Shown here: positions 12,901-27,900 of the stretch, in pieces
How the letters are laid out: the number at the start of each line of letters is the position of its first letter
Position numbering within the stretch: the first letter of the stretch is position 1
Source of the DNA: Trileptium ribeirensis
Lineage: Eukaryota; Nematoda; Enoplea; Enoplida; Thoracostomopsidae
DNA: 64,000 bases
NCBI GenBank assembly: GCA_030248225.1
Contig: JASANE010028021.1
Coordinates: 25,788-89,787 of the forward strand
Direction: 5' to 3'
The notes under the pieces: generated by a model
Database searches by the model: none
Told to the model about the DNA's origin: nothing
The model's input: the letters and a program-made list of their open reading frames with translations, nothing else
Translations under genes and position numbers: made by a program

Positions 12901-15900
12901 CTGATAGTTGCTCTTCACAGACAAATTTACGAAAAATCATATCAAATATATATAAACTTTGTATATATTGTATATCAGAGATAGAATCGGGTGACCATTG
13001 TGTGAACTGGTGCGGTGGAAAATAAATGAATTTGTGACCCGCGTTATGGTAACGACCCCTTGACAATGTCAACTTGTAGAGCAGCCAAGGTATATTTCTG
13101 TGGGATCGTAAAAGAAAGCATTTCGAAAAATCTTTAAATATCAAATTGAAGCGACTGCTTAATTAATAATGCTGCAAACTAATTAACACTTCAGTTTCAG
13201 TGTAGATTTAACCTTGCGAATATATTCCAAAATAAAATTAAGCGTTTAAGTGACGTGCAAGCCGCTTAGAAGTGACTTGAAAGTCATGTTGTCATGGCGT
13301 AAAATCGTTGGTAGGCGAACTGCAAACAGTTGGGAACTAATTTGCACATGAAAAGCAAGTAAACAGGAACATTTACTGCTGTCCATGGCTGTAACTACAG
13401 CTTCCAGGCGGCACATCAAAATCGTGTTCTAACTCGCAGTCCGTACCGTTCGTCCAACTTCCCGTAATACCGGTCGGCTTTTTATTACGGATTCAGAATA
13501 ATTTTTTGGAGTGTTTTTGGTTCACCAGCATTTGAGCTTTGACTGCGAGTTTGCGGAAGGGCTAGAAAGGTAAAGATGAAAGCAAAATGCGCTGTTCTGC
13601 TATCTCGATTACAGAAAAGGGGAAAGTGTTGTGTTTCTGAAAGAGACAAGGTAACAACCAAGTCACGCAAGCTTGGTGACCTCGGGACCCTATTATAAAA
13701 GTGACTGAACTGTCATGGTCAACCAGCGGCTCACCGATCTGTTTCTATCTCTGTTGTATATATCGCGCGTGTATTTAATACATTTAATATATATTGGATG
13801 TAATATTTCTCCGTTTGAAGCATTGTACCAATTTCGAAGGATTTTGAACTGTAGCCTATGTCTCATGGATGTTATGCTCAACCCCTAGAAGAAATAAACA
13901 TTCAGATCTGTATATAATTTTAGCACAAGAACAAGTAAGACTCTGCAAATTTTGATATATTGGAAAAACGATTTTGCTAAATACTAGTCAAATATTGAAG
14001 CTAGTATAAGTTTGAAATGGCGCCCGCACGTTATAAACTGTTTTAGGTATTAAAATATTAAAGCGCACAAAGAGCTGTAGCAGCAAATTTATCCCATATC
14101 ACATATTACCCATGGTCGTTTCCGAGCGTTCTGCTCAATTGTACAGCCTGCGGTTTTATATGTCATATATGTTTTCACTCACGGAGTTTCATATAACTTA
14201 TTACCATGAGCAGACAAAAAAAAAGGAAAGACTCCGTCAATACTGTTATACGACATAAATTTCGAAGTTAATTGCAAAGTGAATGGAATAGTATATGTGT
14301 ATGCGTTCTGTAAATAACCAAATTCACGGAAATTGCCTAGCCGCTGTGCTGATGTCATAGCGCGTGGGTTCGTCCAAAATTGTAGTGCGAAGCTCCCTTT
14401 TTGCTTTGGTTAGTGTCGCAAATAATTACTTAAAAACTAACGCAGTGCAGTAGTCTTGGAGTTGACACACTTATTGTTACTAATCACTTGGCCTTCTGAG
14501 CACAAACATATTCCTTGACTGCTACATTTAGCGCCACCGGTGCACGCTTGCGGAGCGTGGCACGATTCACCAGGCTTCTCTGAAATTTATAAGCGGAGTA
14601 AATATATCTATGTATATTATGTCATAGATTATTCTCGGAATAAAGAGGCATGATTATATTCTTATTCGTAAGGGTACACAGTCAGTATAAAATTGACTTC
14701 AACTACCAACTATAAAATAGGCGCTACATGCTCACATTCTAGTACTGGTCGACAATGATCTGTTTACTTATCTCAATATATATGCCACTAAATTTTTCAA
14801 AACTTCTGTGTAGACGACATGGCATATTTGACAGCACTCAATTACCGTTGGGTCATTAAGATTTGGGGAAAGAATTATTTTAAGAGTGCAAACACAATGC
14901 TATGTGAAAAAATATTGCGCTATTGGGCTAAAAATAATAAGTTAGAACATCCTCATCTCAGTGTTAACAATTTGAAAGTGGTAACAAAGGCAGACGATAA
15001 AAATATTTTGTGCAGCTAGGGACATTTAATGATCCGCGTGATAGTTTATTTTAAACGCGGATTCAGCACTGGGAGACATAGAAAACTAACACAGTCGGTA
15101 TTTTGAGAATAGAAATCATCTGACCATTCGCTGCTTAGTCATGCTTGACACCAAACGTTTGCACCATATACATAATCTCAATTACAAATTACAGTGCAAT
15201 GCATATAGCTCGCCTACTGGGTCATACAATAAATTTTGAATTCGTATACAATGTTCAGAGGCGTAGCAAAAGGAGTCACACCAAATGAGCTACATTGCAG
15301 TTTCATGCGACCATTGATTTTATGTATGGTGCAATGTTTGACATACATGCACCAGCGCCAAGAATCTATTTAGGATTGAAAAAGACGTAAGCAAACCATT
15401 GAGCAAACATGGAGCCGTTGCTCGGGCCTTAAGGAAAAAGCGAGTGAATAAACATCGTAAGTATAGCAATGCCCGACACGGCAAACCTTAGGTACCACGA
15501 CACCTCATAATGTGATTTCGATTCATTTGGCACCAGTGGTCAAGAAAGGGTCAACAGCTAGGTATGTCTCTTACGATTCGAAAATTTCCATCCAAAACAA
15601 GATATATACAGATATATGTACTTATCATATGGACCACAAAATAAAATACATTCACTGTATGCCTGTTCATACACTGAACAGGTGTTTTTAATAAACAGTC
15701 AGGAGGGACAACAATTGAAACGAAGAAGCTAAATAAGTGAGAAAGAAAAACCCACTTATATCCAATAAAACCACCCAGCTCATAGACTGAAAATTTATGA
15801 ATTGTTTAGCTAAAACAATTCCATTCTAAAATACCGTGTTTTAATTATATTATAGTCGTCGCTTTAAATTTTAAAGCATTATTGCAGTACATTAAAGCTT

Positions 15901-18900
15901 CGGAAATGTCAATGTTGTTAACAGGAGCAGTACTGCTTGTAAATAACTTTTAAGACGGTAAAAGCTGGCAAAGCAATTTTTCCATGCTACAAATTTCAAA
16001 TGTACAGAGAGCTACACTTACTAGTTCCCTGCACACAAGTCGAGTCCGATACTAGCATGCCTGGTGGACAAACGCACACATGATTTTGGCAAAAAGAATC
16101 ATTGCCGCATACTTGTCCACTTTTTCCGCACGAGCCTCCAATCGGAACAGTTTCTGAAGCATGAAAATTATAACCACTTAAAAGTTATACATTGGCAGCC
16201 GATGCGCGACAAATTCTATTTTATTCCTCTTTACTTTCGTCACCGTTCTTCATGGCGGTGGCATATATAGTAATTTTAGCTGTTTGAAGTTAAAATAAGT
16301 ATTAAGTAAGCCGAGTACCTGTATTAAGCGGCTAAAAACGCACATATATTATTTTGATATTTCGGCAGAAGGCAACTGTTCTCACTGCATGCCGAGCCGA
16401 TATACCGAGTATTATATACCGAGTGGATTACTTATATATAATGACGTGGTGAACATGAAAAGCCCGGCCGGACCGGTTTTTAAGCGAATACCTATGAACA
16501 TCTGATATTAACCCGAAACGTATGAACATTATTTGCAGCCGACAAGGCCGTTAGACTATGCTGTTAGTAGTTGTCGGTGGCTTTAAACGCGAAACTTCAA
16601 CCTTTCCCGAAACTCGTAAATGCCTAAGTTACAGCGATAGTTTTGTATTAGTCAACTCAACTGGATGATGCAATTACGAAAATATCGATTAGTGCCGAAG
16701 TTTCCAACAAAAATTTTTTATGATTATTGGGATCATCTTTAGTACTGTAAATTTTCGAAAAAGATTTTTTGCTAAACGAATAATTTTATACGCCTTTCAT
16801 AACGCATTGACGAATTGAATTGAATCGATACAAAAAACGAAACACAGAAAATTCACGAAATTATCGCCGATATCTCGTTTCACGCAATCGCTTATTATTT
16901 TAACTCATGGCAAAATCGAGCATGTTTTGAACCATTCGATTCAGCACATTATGCTTACAATACTGTAAATTATCACACTTGTTATAACTTTTTTGCTACC
17001 AAGCAATAATCAAAGAAATCGGAAAAATCTTTTGGATGCAATACTACTCAGATGTCCATGTCGAGATAAAAAGCTTGGAACCCTTCCAGCATCTTAGTTT
17101 ATAAAGTATCGTCATAGATGGTCCAGATTTAGTTTTCAATTCCGTCTCATGTTCGTTACTGCATCAGTTTTTAGGCCAACTGTAGGACAAACCATAAGGG
17201 AATTTATCTATTGGCGTTATTACGTCAAAATGTTGCATTTACAGGTCTACAATGGATGACTAAACTGCAGCATGTTTTAGGAAATGAAAATCCCATTTTA
17301 TATACCTTCTAGTGGAAATAATATACAGTCTTAGGCCCATGTCAACCTTAGTCGCCAAAGTATAATTCATGCCATGCCGTTCTTGATATACTAAGCCTTA
17401 GTCTTAGGCTAAGCTAAGTTTCCTATATGAACCATATACTAAGCCTAAGCCTAAGCAGGGGGTTGCTACCCCCCGAACCACCCGCTCTAAGCTGTTCTTT
17501 TTTCTAACGTTATAACGTCCGGCCCCTAAAGTTGACATGGGCCCCGTATACTGTCTTATATAGAATATAAAAGCAAACACGCGCTGTAAATTAAAATGCG
17601 GAATGAAACAATCTTTATATATTATTAATGATATTCTTGCCATTCAGCAACTACATTTCACTAAAAATTTAAATATTAAATTTATAAAATGTTTTGACTG
17701 AGCGCCCTTGTTTAAATAATTATCAAAAGTTGAATAAATTATATTAACAGTTTACTATTTGATAATGAATACCGAACTCAGGCACATATGCGTAATGCAA
17801 ATATAGTGATTGCGTGTGGACCATAACTGATAGTTCGAGACAATTTGCTACGCGGGGAAACATTGGCACCATGTTATTATGTCCGCCAATCATTCGTTTG
17901 AAAATTGGGTATATGTGTGTAATTTGTTCATTGCTGCAGTGCTAACCCAAAACATTCGCTGGTAGCGCTTATTTAAGCTTATTTATCGTGCACAATATAC
18001 ACATTCTACACATAATGCACATTATTGTATTAATACATATTATTGTAAGTTATGTAGATGCTCATTATATGCATGTCTTCCCCGTATGTTAAAAATTTCT
18101 ATTCAAAACTTTGTGAATACGCCAATTATTGTATTTGACATATGTATAAACCAAATTTATTCTACACAAAATTAGATAAAAAAACTCATACGAATATCCA
18201 ATTTGCAAACCGATTCAACTTTCACCGTTCCTTTGGGACAAAGACACAAGCCATAGCTTGTGCAAACTGAGCCACCTTTGCAGTTGCTTTTTAAACTGCA
18301 ATCGCCACCGATCGGTACTTGTTCATCTGAATATACAAATGGTGGTTAGTTATGAATACACCAAACCAAAAGCTCTTTCTTATTCTAACAAAAATTACCG
18401 CTGTTACAGCCCAATAAGAATTATCTAAGTATTTTCGTGCCCTAAAATTACCTTTATTGCACACAAAAGAACGACCATAAACAAGCATAATATGGCAACA
18501 AAAAGGAATCTCATATTACTATATATTAGCGATTATTCACATTTAAAGAATATGAGAATGCTGATGTCATTAAAAATTGGAAATTAGCGTAAGGTTAATT
18601 TATAAAGTAGCAGTGTTTTACACAGCACTATAGGTAAAACGTGGAAGCAAACTTTGAGCCAAAACTAAAATAAAACCTCATGCCAAAATCAAAGCTAACT
18701 GTTTAAGTTAAATATCATATAGTTTGGTTATTACGGACAGATGCTGAACGAAATCTGTGGGTTTTTAAATCCATTTTTTCATGAACCTAGCAATAGGGAT
18801 CACTCTAAAAACTATCAAACGTAAATCTTCAGTTCCATCTTCACGAAACTATAAGAAACGTCAATATTCTTTTAAATCACACCTGGCACGGTACTGGTCT

Positions 18901-21900
18901 CTGGCAAGCAGATGCCAAGATCGTTTGAAATTTGATTTCCGGGACAAACGCAGATGTGAAGCAACGGATCGCACAATGCACCGCCCGTGCATTCAGTGCC
19001 AAAATCACATGGCGAGCCTGGCAGACCTGAAATTATAACCTGTAGTAATCACACAAGGTAGAATTTCACAAAGCGCAAAATCCGTCTAAACAAAATTACT
19101 AGTCTCACCTATTGTATATTATATCAATGATCGGCAATCATATATTCATGAAGAAAAGAAAAAACATTTTTGTCAAAACGTATCGTTGCCAAACTTGCTG
19201 ATATATATAAGTGTTCATAGTAACTTATATTAATAATACTTCGTGAAAGAATACGTCAGCAAAAGCGATGTGCTAAAAGTGTCGGGAATTTATTGTAACA
19301 TTTGACAGCAAACAAATTAGTCGATCACGTTTTCTCCCAAACACAGTAAGTCGAACGCTGAATTTAGACCTTAAAAAGTTTTCTTTACCTAGGTCGTAAA
19401 AATATTGGTGTTTATAAAACCATAGCCTAAAGTCTATCCGTATACGTCAAAACATAAAACCAGGTTCCACAGCAAAATCGAGCGGCTTACTTATGAAAAT
19501 ATAAATTCGATAAAAATTAAAGTTTGCATTAAACCGTTTTCACAAATTTTGGCATTTTAGTACCTATAGCTGTTAACCAGAGAATTTCGCACGATATCAT
19601 CGCGCGATATTTGCACAAGAAAAGTGTACGCGAAGTTTTGTATGATTCAATTAGCGATTATGTCAAAATAACAACAATGGTGAAAGCACCTGAAGGGAAC
19701 TCACGTAGAATAATTAGTGTGCTACATTTCAGAGCTGCATTGTGCCTTTAACTGTATAAAAAATCGTCTTGATTGGTAATTTAGCAAGCGCAGAATTTCC
19801 TAGAGTTTTATTCTTGCTATCAACTTGTGATTAATAAAATTCAAGAAAATGTGAACATATTTTTTGTTTTATTTGTCGGATTCCCTAGCTATTAACATAA
19901 ATACTGGACACCTCTGCCTGTGAATCCACAGGTACCGTAGAATTTTAATTTTAATGACACTTGAGCACATGAAGTAAAATTGTAAAACAAAAAGCAAAAC
20001 CAAACTCGTCTTAACTCTTAGCTAGCTAGGTAATAATTTACCAATAATGTTGGCCACAAAAAATAAAGCAGAATAGAATATTAAAATTCGTTTAAACCGT
20101 CGTTGTCGCAAACTTCAGCTTTGATATTGAGGAAAGTAGTCAAAGGCACAACTGGGGTACATATCTTTGAGACAAAATAGTACAATGGATTATTCTTCTT
20201 TCCTATAAACCAGTGAGCCGGTACAAAAATGTTGTATTTTCCCCGAAGTTAGTGCACTAAAAGCCCAATGGTAGCTGTGAAAATAAAAATATTTTATATG
20301 CCGGATTTCATAGCTATTACAAAAATATAACTTAGAAAAATATATATGAAACCGGACAATCAAACGTATCAAAGTTGAAGGCTGCTTTTCAAATTGAATT
20401 TAGAAAACAATTTAAGGTATATATCTTATAAGTTAAACACCTTCTAATGTGTTACATGCGATATGTCGCATGAACCACTGTTGCGTTCAACATGCCGTAT
20501 GTAGCATAGTTACGTTCGACATGTCAAATTTTACGTTTGACACGTTACGTTTTACGTCCTGTTACGTTGCATATCATATGTAACTAGAATTTTAGAGTAT
20601 ATTGGCGGGATTATTATGTGAACAAGCAATAAACAGGATACCAGTTTACAAAAACGGTGCCAAGCACCTGTTTTGATCAGTCTTATTTACATACTTAAAA
20701 CTTAATATAAAATCTTACAGCACATATCAAAATTCAATTTCTAAGCTGTCTAATTTTAGGGCTTCGAGCTATAGCGACGTACTGGACGCAACAGCTGCCA
20801 GAGAATTCTAACATAGCCGCTAACTTATATTATTGAATCGAACATGTATTGGTGAGTATAACAAAATGGGATGATCGCCACGCCATTTCAAGCGGATCAC
20901 CAGATAACACTTGTATGATTATTGTCTTTAATGGCCATGTCATCTACAAATGAGGGTCACACCAGCACGAAGTCTTGAAAGCCTCGAGGAGAAGGTTAAA
21001 CTGAACCAATATTAGTTTGTCGTTGCAATTCAATAATTTTAATGTGAATAATTTAGTTTCAGAAATTGAAAGTATATTTCCATGTCTGCGTTATAAGTAC
21101 TAAGCCATGGTACTATCCGTTACATTTTATTTGGTTGCATATTTTGTAATACATATCATATTGTATATGTTGCTGAAAAACTATTGCTATATGTACATAT
21201 TCATATTATATAAATGTATGCATAATATACATATATATGTGTCCATTACAAATGTTCATGATGGACATAACTAGTCTATGAATAGCTTTCGAACTCATTC
21301 ACCAAAAGCCAAGAAATAGCGATTCACAACGCTCACCCGACTTGCGACCAGAGTTCCATTTAACGCATCGTCCACCAACAACGGTATGACCAGTTGGACA
21401 GACACAAATACCATCTCTACACTCAGAATTCCCAGTGCAATACGTTGATTCAATGCAAGATGAACCGGGCTTTACTAAAAGATAAATTGAATAGTGCAAT
21501 TTTAAGTATTTCCGGCACAATATGACTCAATTCACACATGGATGGCATGCTGATTTCAGCATTTGTCATTTGATGTGTTTTTCATGAGCAGTTGTTATTC
21601 GCTTGCTTTGTGATGTTTCTTCAATAACCGAGCGAGAGCTACTACTGAGATTTTTGTGTAAAAATTTGTAGGTAAGATAGCGTGAGATAATTATTAATAT
21701 GGAACATGAAATATACATGCACTAAATCAAGTTGTCAGCAGAACAACTGCTTAACTGTGATAACATGTACAACCGGGAAAATTTTTTTGAGGACCTATAA
21801 TTGTTAAACATCACTGAAACATCTACAAACCCAAAATATGCTTTCTGAAAAATCAGAAAGGTTATTGTGGAACGAAATATCCTAACAATATTGTAGCGTG

Positions 21901-24900
21901 TAATGTGTTTCAACCTGCGGTTTCTAATCAGGGTGTTAGCAACCCACATTATGCTTCGACGCTTCTGAGAAATTGTTTTGCTTACTCTATATGGACTGAT
22001 TTCCAAAATTTAATGTCAAAATTAGCTTTCACATTTAGAGCTACATCGGAAACATCTAAAGTATTTTGTGAAGCCTATATGCAAACTACTGTTGAAATTG
22101 TGCTCTGATTTTTTTATTTTTGTATATATTTTCTCATTCGTTTCAAAAATACAACCAAAACCATTGTCTTACTATCCAGAAAAACGCTACGCTCTTTAAA
22201 AAAATCAATAAAATACTAAAATCTCTTAAGTATTACTTATAACTTTATATATGTATTACTTTAAGCATGCAGTTATTTTCTACGGAGCATGTGTTTAAAT
22301 ATATTAGTCAGACTACTTATGCGGCTGCTACGAAAACAATAATCCATATTTTGAACTATAATTGAGGTGCTTTTCAGTCTCGGACGTTGTCGGCTTCCAC
22401 ACTATTTACATGAAAAATTTAGCACGTATTTTGCTGTTAGCAAAGGCTCTATGTACTCGTTTTGAATTTCTAAAACATATTTCTTAAACACCCCGTATAA
22501 TCATTTTATACACACCCTTATATTAAATAGTTTTTTGTGAACCATAATTTGCAGTTTCTTACAATATATAAAGCATGTATTACCACCATTGAAGTCGAAT
22601 TTTGTGTACTGATGCTGAAGTTCATGAAGAAAAGTTTTTGTTATTGTAATTTGTTTTAGCAGTGATTGTCAGCTACAGTCATTCATTTGTTCGATTTAAC
22701 GAACGAATGATACCTGATTAGTTGCGCTCTTACTGTAACCGCATTTTGGTTTTGCATCCACACTTTTTAATATGTAAACATTGACAACACTTAGTTGTGT
22801 AACCCAATTTGCAAGTTTGTGCCATGCAGACCCATTCTTGACTATATGTGACGTAATTATTACTTTGAGTGTCAATGTTTACGAACAAAAGCATTTCAAC
22901 TCGCAAAAATTTATAAATATTACTATTCATAATACCGATGATTGAATTATTATTTTGAGTGTCAATGTTTACGAACTAAAGCATTTCAACTCGCAAAAAT
23001 TTATAAATATTACTATTCATAATACCGATTGCTAACTGCAACGATTACCAAATGTTTTTCTGTGTACAGTATTTATATTATAATTGCTAATTTTAGTTAC
23101 GAACATCAACCATTATACTTACCTGACGGCCGAAGACCAGTTTTTGGATACGGTTTAGTACACAAACCATTATTTGCAGCCAAATTGTTTGGACACAAAC
23201 AGCGACCGCTTTTGCAGATAGAGCCACCGCTACAGAGAGAAAAAAGATTGCATGCCGATCCAGGAGGTACTATAATACGATTTTTACCCACTGAATTGAG
23301 TTTATAACAGTTATAACCATTTATGAAACTCAGTGAGATCTATATTTTATCATTTAAGATTAATGATATACGGCCTTAATACGCAAACCGTTAATAGCAT
23401 TTTGATACTTGTATTGAAGATATGCACTTATTCGTGATCTCTGTGCTCTTTGCAAACATAAGAAAGCACACTGACATTGACGAAGGAAGATATGACATTT
23501 TTCAGTATCTTAAAATATGTCTCTTCATGTAAGTCTTACAGTTTGATATGGTGGTTACAGAATCTCCCCTCAACGTTCTGACGGAATCAAGTTTCCTCAT
23601 CTGTGACACAGTTTAAGTCATAGGGTGGTGTAGGGGAGTTAATGGTTTCTGGGAGGTGGGAGGGTGGGTGCGCTAGGATGAGGGGCGGTGGGTGAACTTT
23701 AGAAATTTTCGGGAACTTATAATTTTTCCCAATTCTTGTCAATTTTATCCAATTTTTGCTAAATGTTGCATCAATGTTTGCTACTTTGTGAAATTTTTGC
23801 CAGAATTTCTCCTTTCTCAATTTTTTCTCAAAATTTTCCGCCCACCTTCGACGCGCGGCGTGGGCCTTCAGAGGTAGAGGAGTGGCTTTAGGCGGCCGAC
23901 CTTTAAGAGATGTAAACCCCTGGACGCCCCTATCAACTCTGTAAATTTTTACGCACACATTGATGATAATAACATTTTATGCAAAAATCTAAAGTGAACA
24001 CAGCTGCAAACGGAGAGAACCTATATTTTGTCTAGCCTAAATGTAACACATTTACAATTTCTTAATAGGTTGAGATCAAACAACTGCATACATTATTGGT
24101 ATATGCCAACGTGTTTTTCTAGATCTTCTTGCTCCTGAGATGTTAGATTTCGAAAATATCTATTAAGCGTTGTCAGATTCATATATGCAAAATATTTTTC
24201 CATTTCGCTACATTTTTCGTCCAAATATTGACAGTCCAGTTCCTTAAACAACTTGTCATGACAAACTCGTTGCATATTAACCAAATGGATATTCTTGAGA
24301 TAAGTTGAACTTCAAATTCACATCACAAGGTATCAGTAGATTCAGATATGTTGAAGATTTTGAAAGTCGCCGCCAGCTTTCACATAAATGATATGTGTCC
24401 TTATTCTACAACGCATTATCATTGTCATTAAACGCTCTTCGCATTACATATACTAACAAAGTTTTGTCCTATGCATATATTGCATTACTGCCATACCTTC
24501 TGGGATGGCGCCAGTATTGACACAAATATCGTTTTGAGATCCTTGTCCCAGCGGACATGCGCAGACATTATTTTCGCAAAACGACCCTCCGCCACATACA
24601 ACACCACACTGTTTGCACGTCGACTTGCATGATGAGCCAGGAGGAACTGCAAATAATGTACAATTGCGGAAATGCAAATGTTATATAACAATGCCATAAT
24701 CGTTTTGAATTTCTTTGTCCAGTGGATATACGGACACACGTAAACATTTTCGCAAATCTACTCTGCAAAAGACACTGATTGCACGCCAACTTGCATCACA
24801 AGCCAGGACGAACTGTAAGTGATGTACAATTATGAAAATGATTATATACGCCAGAAATAGAATCGGGTCACCGCATTGCTGGATCACCGGCTCATTTCGG

Positions 24901-27900
24901 GGCACATCTGGGGCCGGGTCACTGGGTCACGGTGTGTGACCCAGTGATGACCCGGTCTGAATGAAAAACCAAAAGGGCTCTCCTCTATACTGTAGTCAAC
25001 ATAGCAGAGAAGTTGCTATTACTTTGTTCTTTGTTTGCTCAGCTCCCTCGCAGAAACACATTCTCCCAATCAAGAGAACGTAAGCCAAGCTCTGCGACAA
25101 CGATTGCTCTAAAAACTCGCAATGAGAATCTGACCAGAAGGGCGGAAGGATGGTTGATTGCTGTAGGCGTGCTTTAATCGTCACGGTCATGACATCCAGC
25201 CCGAAAACACAATTTAATGTCTTAAGCGAAACGACTTTAAAAAATCACAAAACGACTTTAAGCCAGAGGCAAATGGCTTACATGTCACTTGAACACATAT
25301 TTTTGTTCATGACTGTAAACTGTGGTTGCAGCGCTACCGAGAATACAATTATTGTAATTCATATGTAATAGCAGTCCAAAGCATATATTAAATATTTGCT
25401 GAAAATCATAACGCAGGAAATTTCTGGGAGGCATTAAAATTTTAGTTATCAAAAATTCAAACTAGAGCTCTGCAGAAAAATCTTAACATGTTTTCCCTAA
25501 ATATTAACTTCAGTAAACTAGCTTCTAAAAAGTTACCAAATCAATTTGCAGGACGAAATGCAGTCGTTCGACTTACGTTGGAAACTTGTTGTAATGCAGT
25601 TTAAATTTGCAACAATTTGGCCATTTGGACAGGCACATTTTCCGTTGAAACAGCTTGATCCCCCGCCGCAATCTGTTTTTCCAACGGCACATGGTGATCC
25701 AGGATTTGCTATAGCGAAAAAATATTAATGTGCATCCCAGGGATTTTTACAGCTGACACTGAATCAGGCACATAACTACGACGGAACGAAGAAGTGGCTT
25801 CGCCCCTACTCTAGCTCGAATCCACCAATACAATCAGGATTTGTTACATTTCGATTTTTCTAACAGCGAAATTTGACTTTTCCCTAGCTTAGTTTGTTGC
25901 AGGACTTCGTTGAATGTTATTTATAAGCGTAACCCATATTTATAAATTATTATGTATTAACTTGTTGAACTCGTCAGTACCACAGACAGGTAAGCTGCTA
26001 ACAGTCGCAAATTGGGACATCCCGCGCTTCTACAGAGTACTGGCAGGATGTCATTTTCATATCGCAGAAGCAGTTCGATCCTTGTTATTTGTTTATTTAC
26101 CCTAAGTTTGCACGCCCATTCTGTTAATGAATTGCTAGTGAAATAAATTCACAAACAAGCATACGATACGCGTCCAGTGGCAGTGGCCCCTATTGCCGTG
26201 CATATTTCAAAATTTTGCTTTTGCCAAAAATGGGTTGTCCAGAAAAATATTAAATATACAAGTTCCGGATCATAGGCGTCCATAAGAGGTAGGAGATCTA
26301 AGGCTACGACACCCACAAGCCACATTTATCTTGTCCTGCTTTGGTCACTGTAATCGCTGGGAAATATTTGGAAAATTTCGTAAAATTTGGAGAATAATCC
26401 CAAGAAAATTGGGCAAAATTTTAACAAAAACATGGGAACCGTACTGTATATGATTACAGATAATTATAAGCTCAAACTGCCTGTAACGTCATTGGATATT
26501 ATTCCGACTGTGAGGGTTCTATACAGCAGGCTAAACTTTAAGTGAACTCAGCGCATATAGATAGCTAGCACCTTTGAACAATGGTGGCGATTGTATTGGG
26601 TCAGAGTCGGAAACCATTGCAGCATGTAGCGTTTTTCCAAAGATGAAACTATCGCAAGCTTCAATTTGTGGAATAATAATTTTAATTGCGACGTTCTAGT
26701 TATGGTCCTAGGGTGCTAGGATTACACCAAGCATGCAAATATGTCTGTGACCACGATAGCACACACTTTTTTCAATCCATGTTAAGTTTTCCCCTATAAG
26801 AAAAGGTGAAAACTTGACGTAAACACCATAATACAAAATTTTAAACATTAGTTGTGGGCTTAGGCTAAGCTTAAGCTTAAATTTAGTCTCATACTTTGGC
26901 TTAGCGTTAGGCTCAAATAGATAAAACATCATATTATAGAAGTTTAGTTGTGAGCTCAGACTAAGCTTAAGCTTAGATTTAGGATCATACTAAGGCTTAG
27001 CCTCAGGCTTAGATATACAAAACATCATAAGATCATTCGAGGGGGACACTTGGTACGATCGTTTTTTTATAATTTCTGTGACCAACTTTGCCTGAAACAT
27101 GTATATTATAGTGACTACACTTCTGAAAATTTTTAATGTCTCTAAACTGATTGCACTTCTGTGTAAAATTCTATTTTTAACATATTTTGTCAGTCCATAC
27201 CAAAGTAACATAAAAACCTTATCTTATACAAAATACGTAGCACTAATTACCTAGTCTTGGCATCATCAGATATATAATAAGAATTTTAAATAATATTTAA
27301 TAATATTTGATATTTGATGGATATACGCACTGTATATGTATATTTAAATTATTACCACTGCATCCAAAATAAACCTGCGAATATTAAAACCCACAGGAAC
27401 TACATGTGTCTACACACAATGTATACTCCGGTTTCCAAAATACTAGGCATTGCAACGAAAAACCGTTTTAAAAAATTACCAGTCATTCAACGAAAACTCC
27501 AGTTTTAAAACTACTAGCTCCTGAAGGGAAATATTTTTTCCGAATTCCCAGGTAGTAAACCGAAAAATCCTTTTAAAAAAATTTCTGTTAAGGAAGCTAC
27601 ACAATAGCTGACATTGGCATAATTGGCGTACATAATAGTGTTAAAAATGGATTCTCTAACTGTGCCTAGTATTTCATCCCTGAAAAACATGTGGCCTACT
27701 TGACATATCGATGTAACCTGTTGAGTCAGAGTAAAAGACCTTAATTAGTTTAAAATGATATTTGGTTCCGTTTTAATGGCAGTGTTTATAACAAGAGTCA
27801 CGTAAACTGCCATTCCTGTATTTTCTTCGACATGCCACATAATTTATGTACAAAACGAAATATTACTTACCCAGTCTATCGCTCTCAACGAAACATATCA

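Noticed and set aside
22730..22930. Cysteine-rich minus-strand frame (CMAQTCKLGYTTKC...CGC) as a further EB module
   Set aside because: Cysteine spacing does not fit (16 instead of 10 residues between the second and fourth cysteines), with no GGS turn and no phase-1 splice pair.
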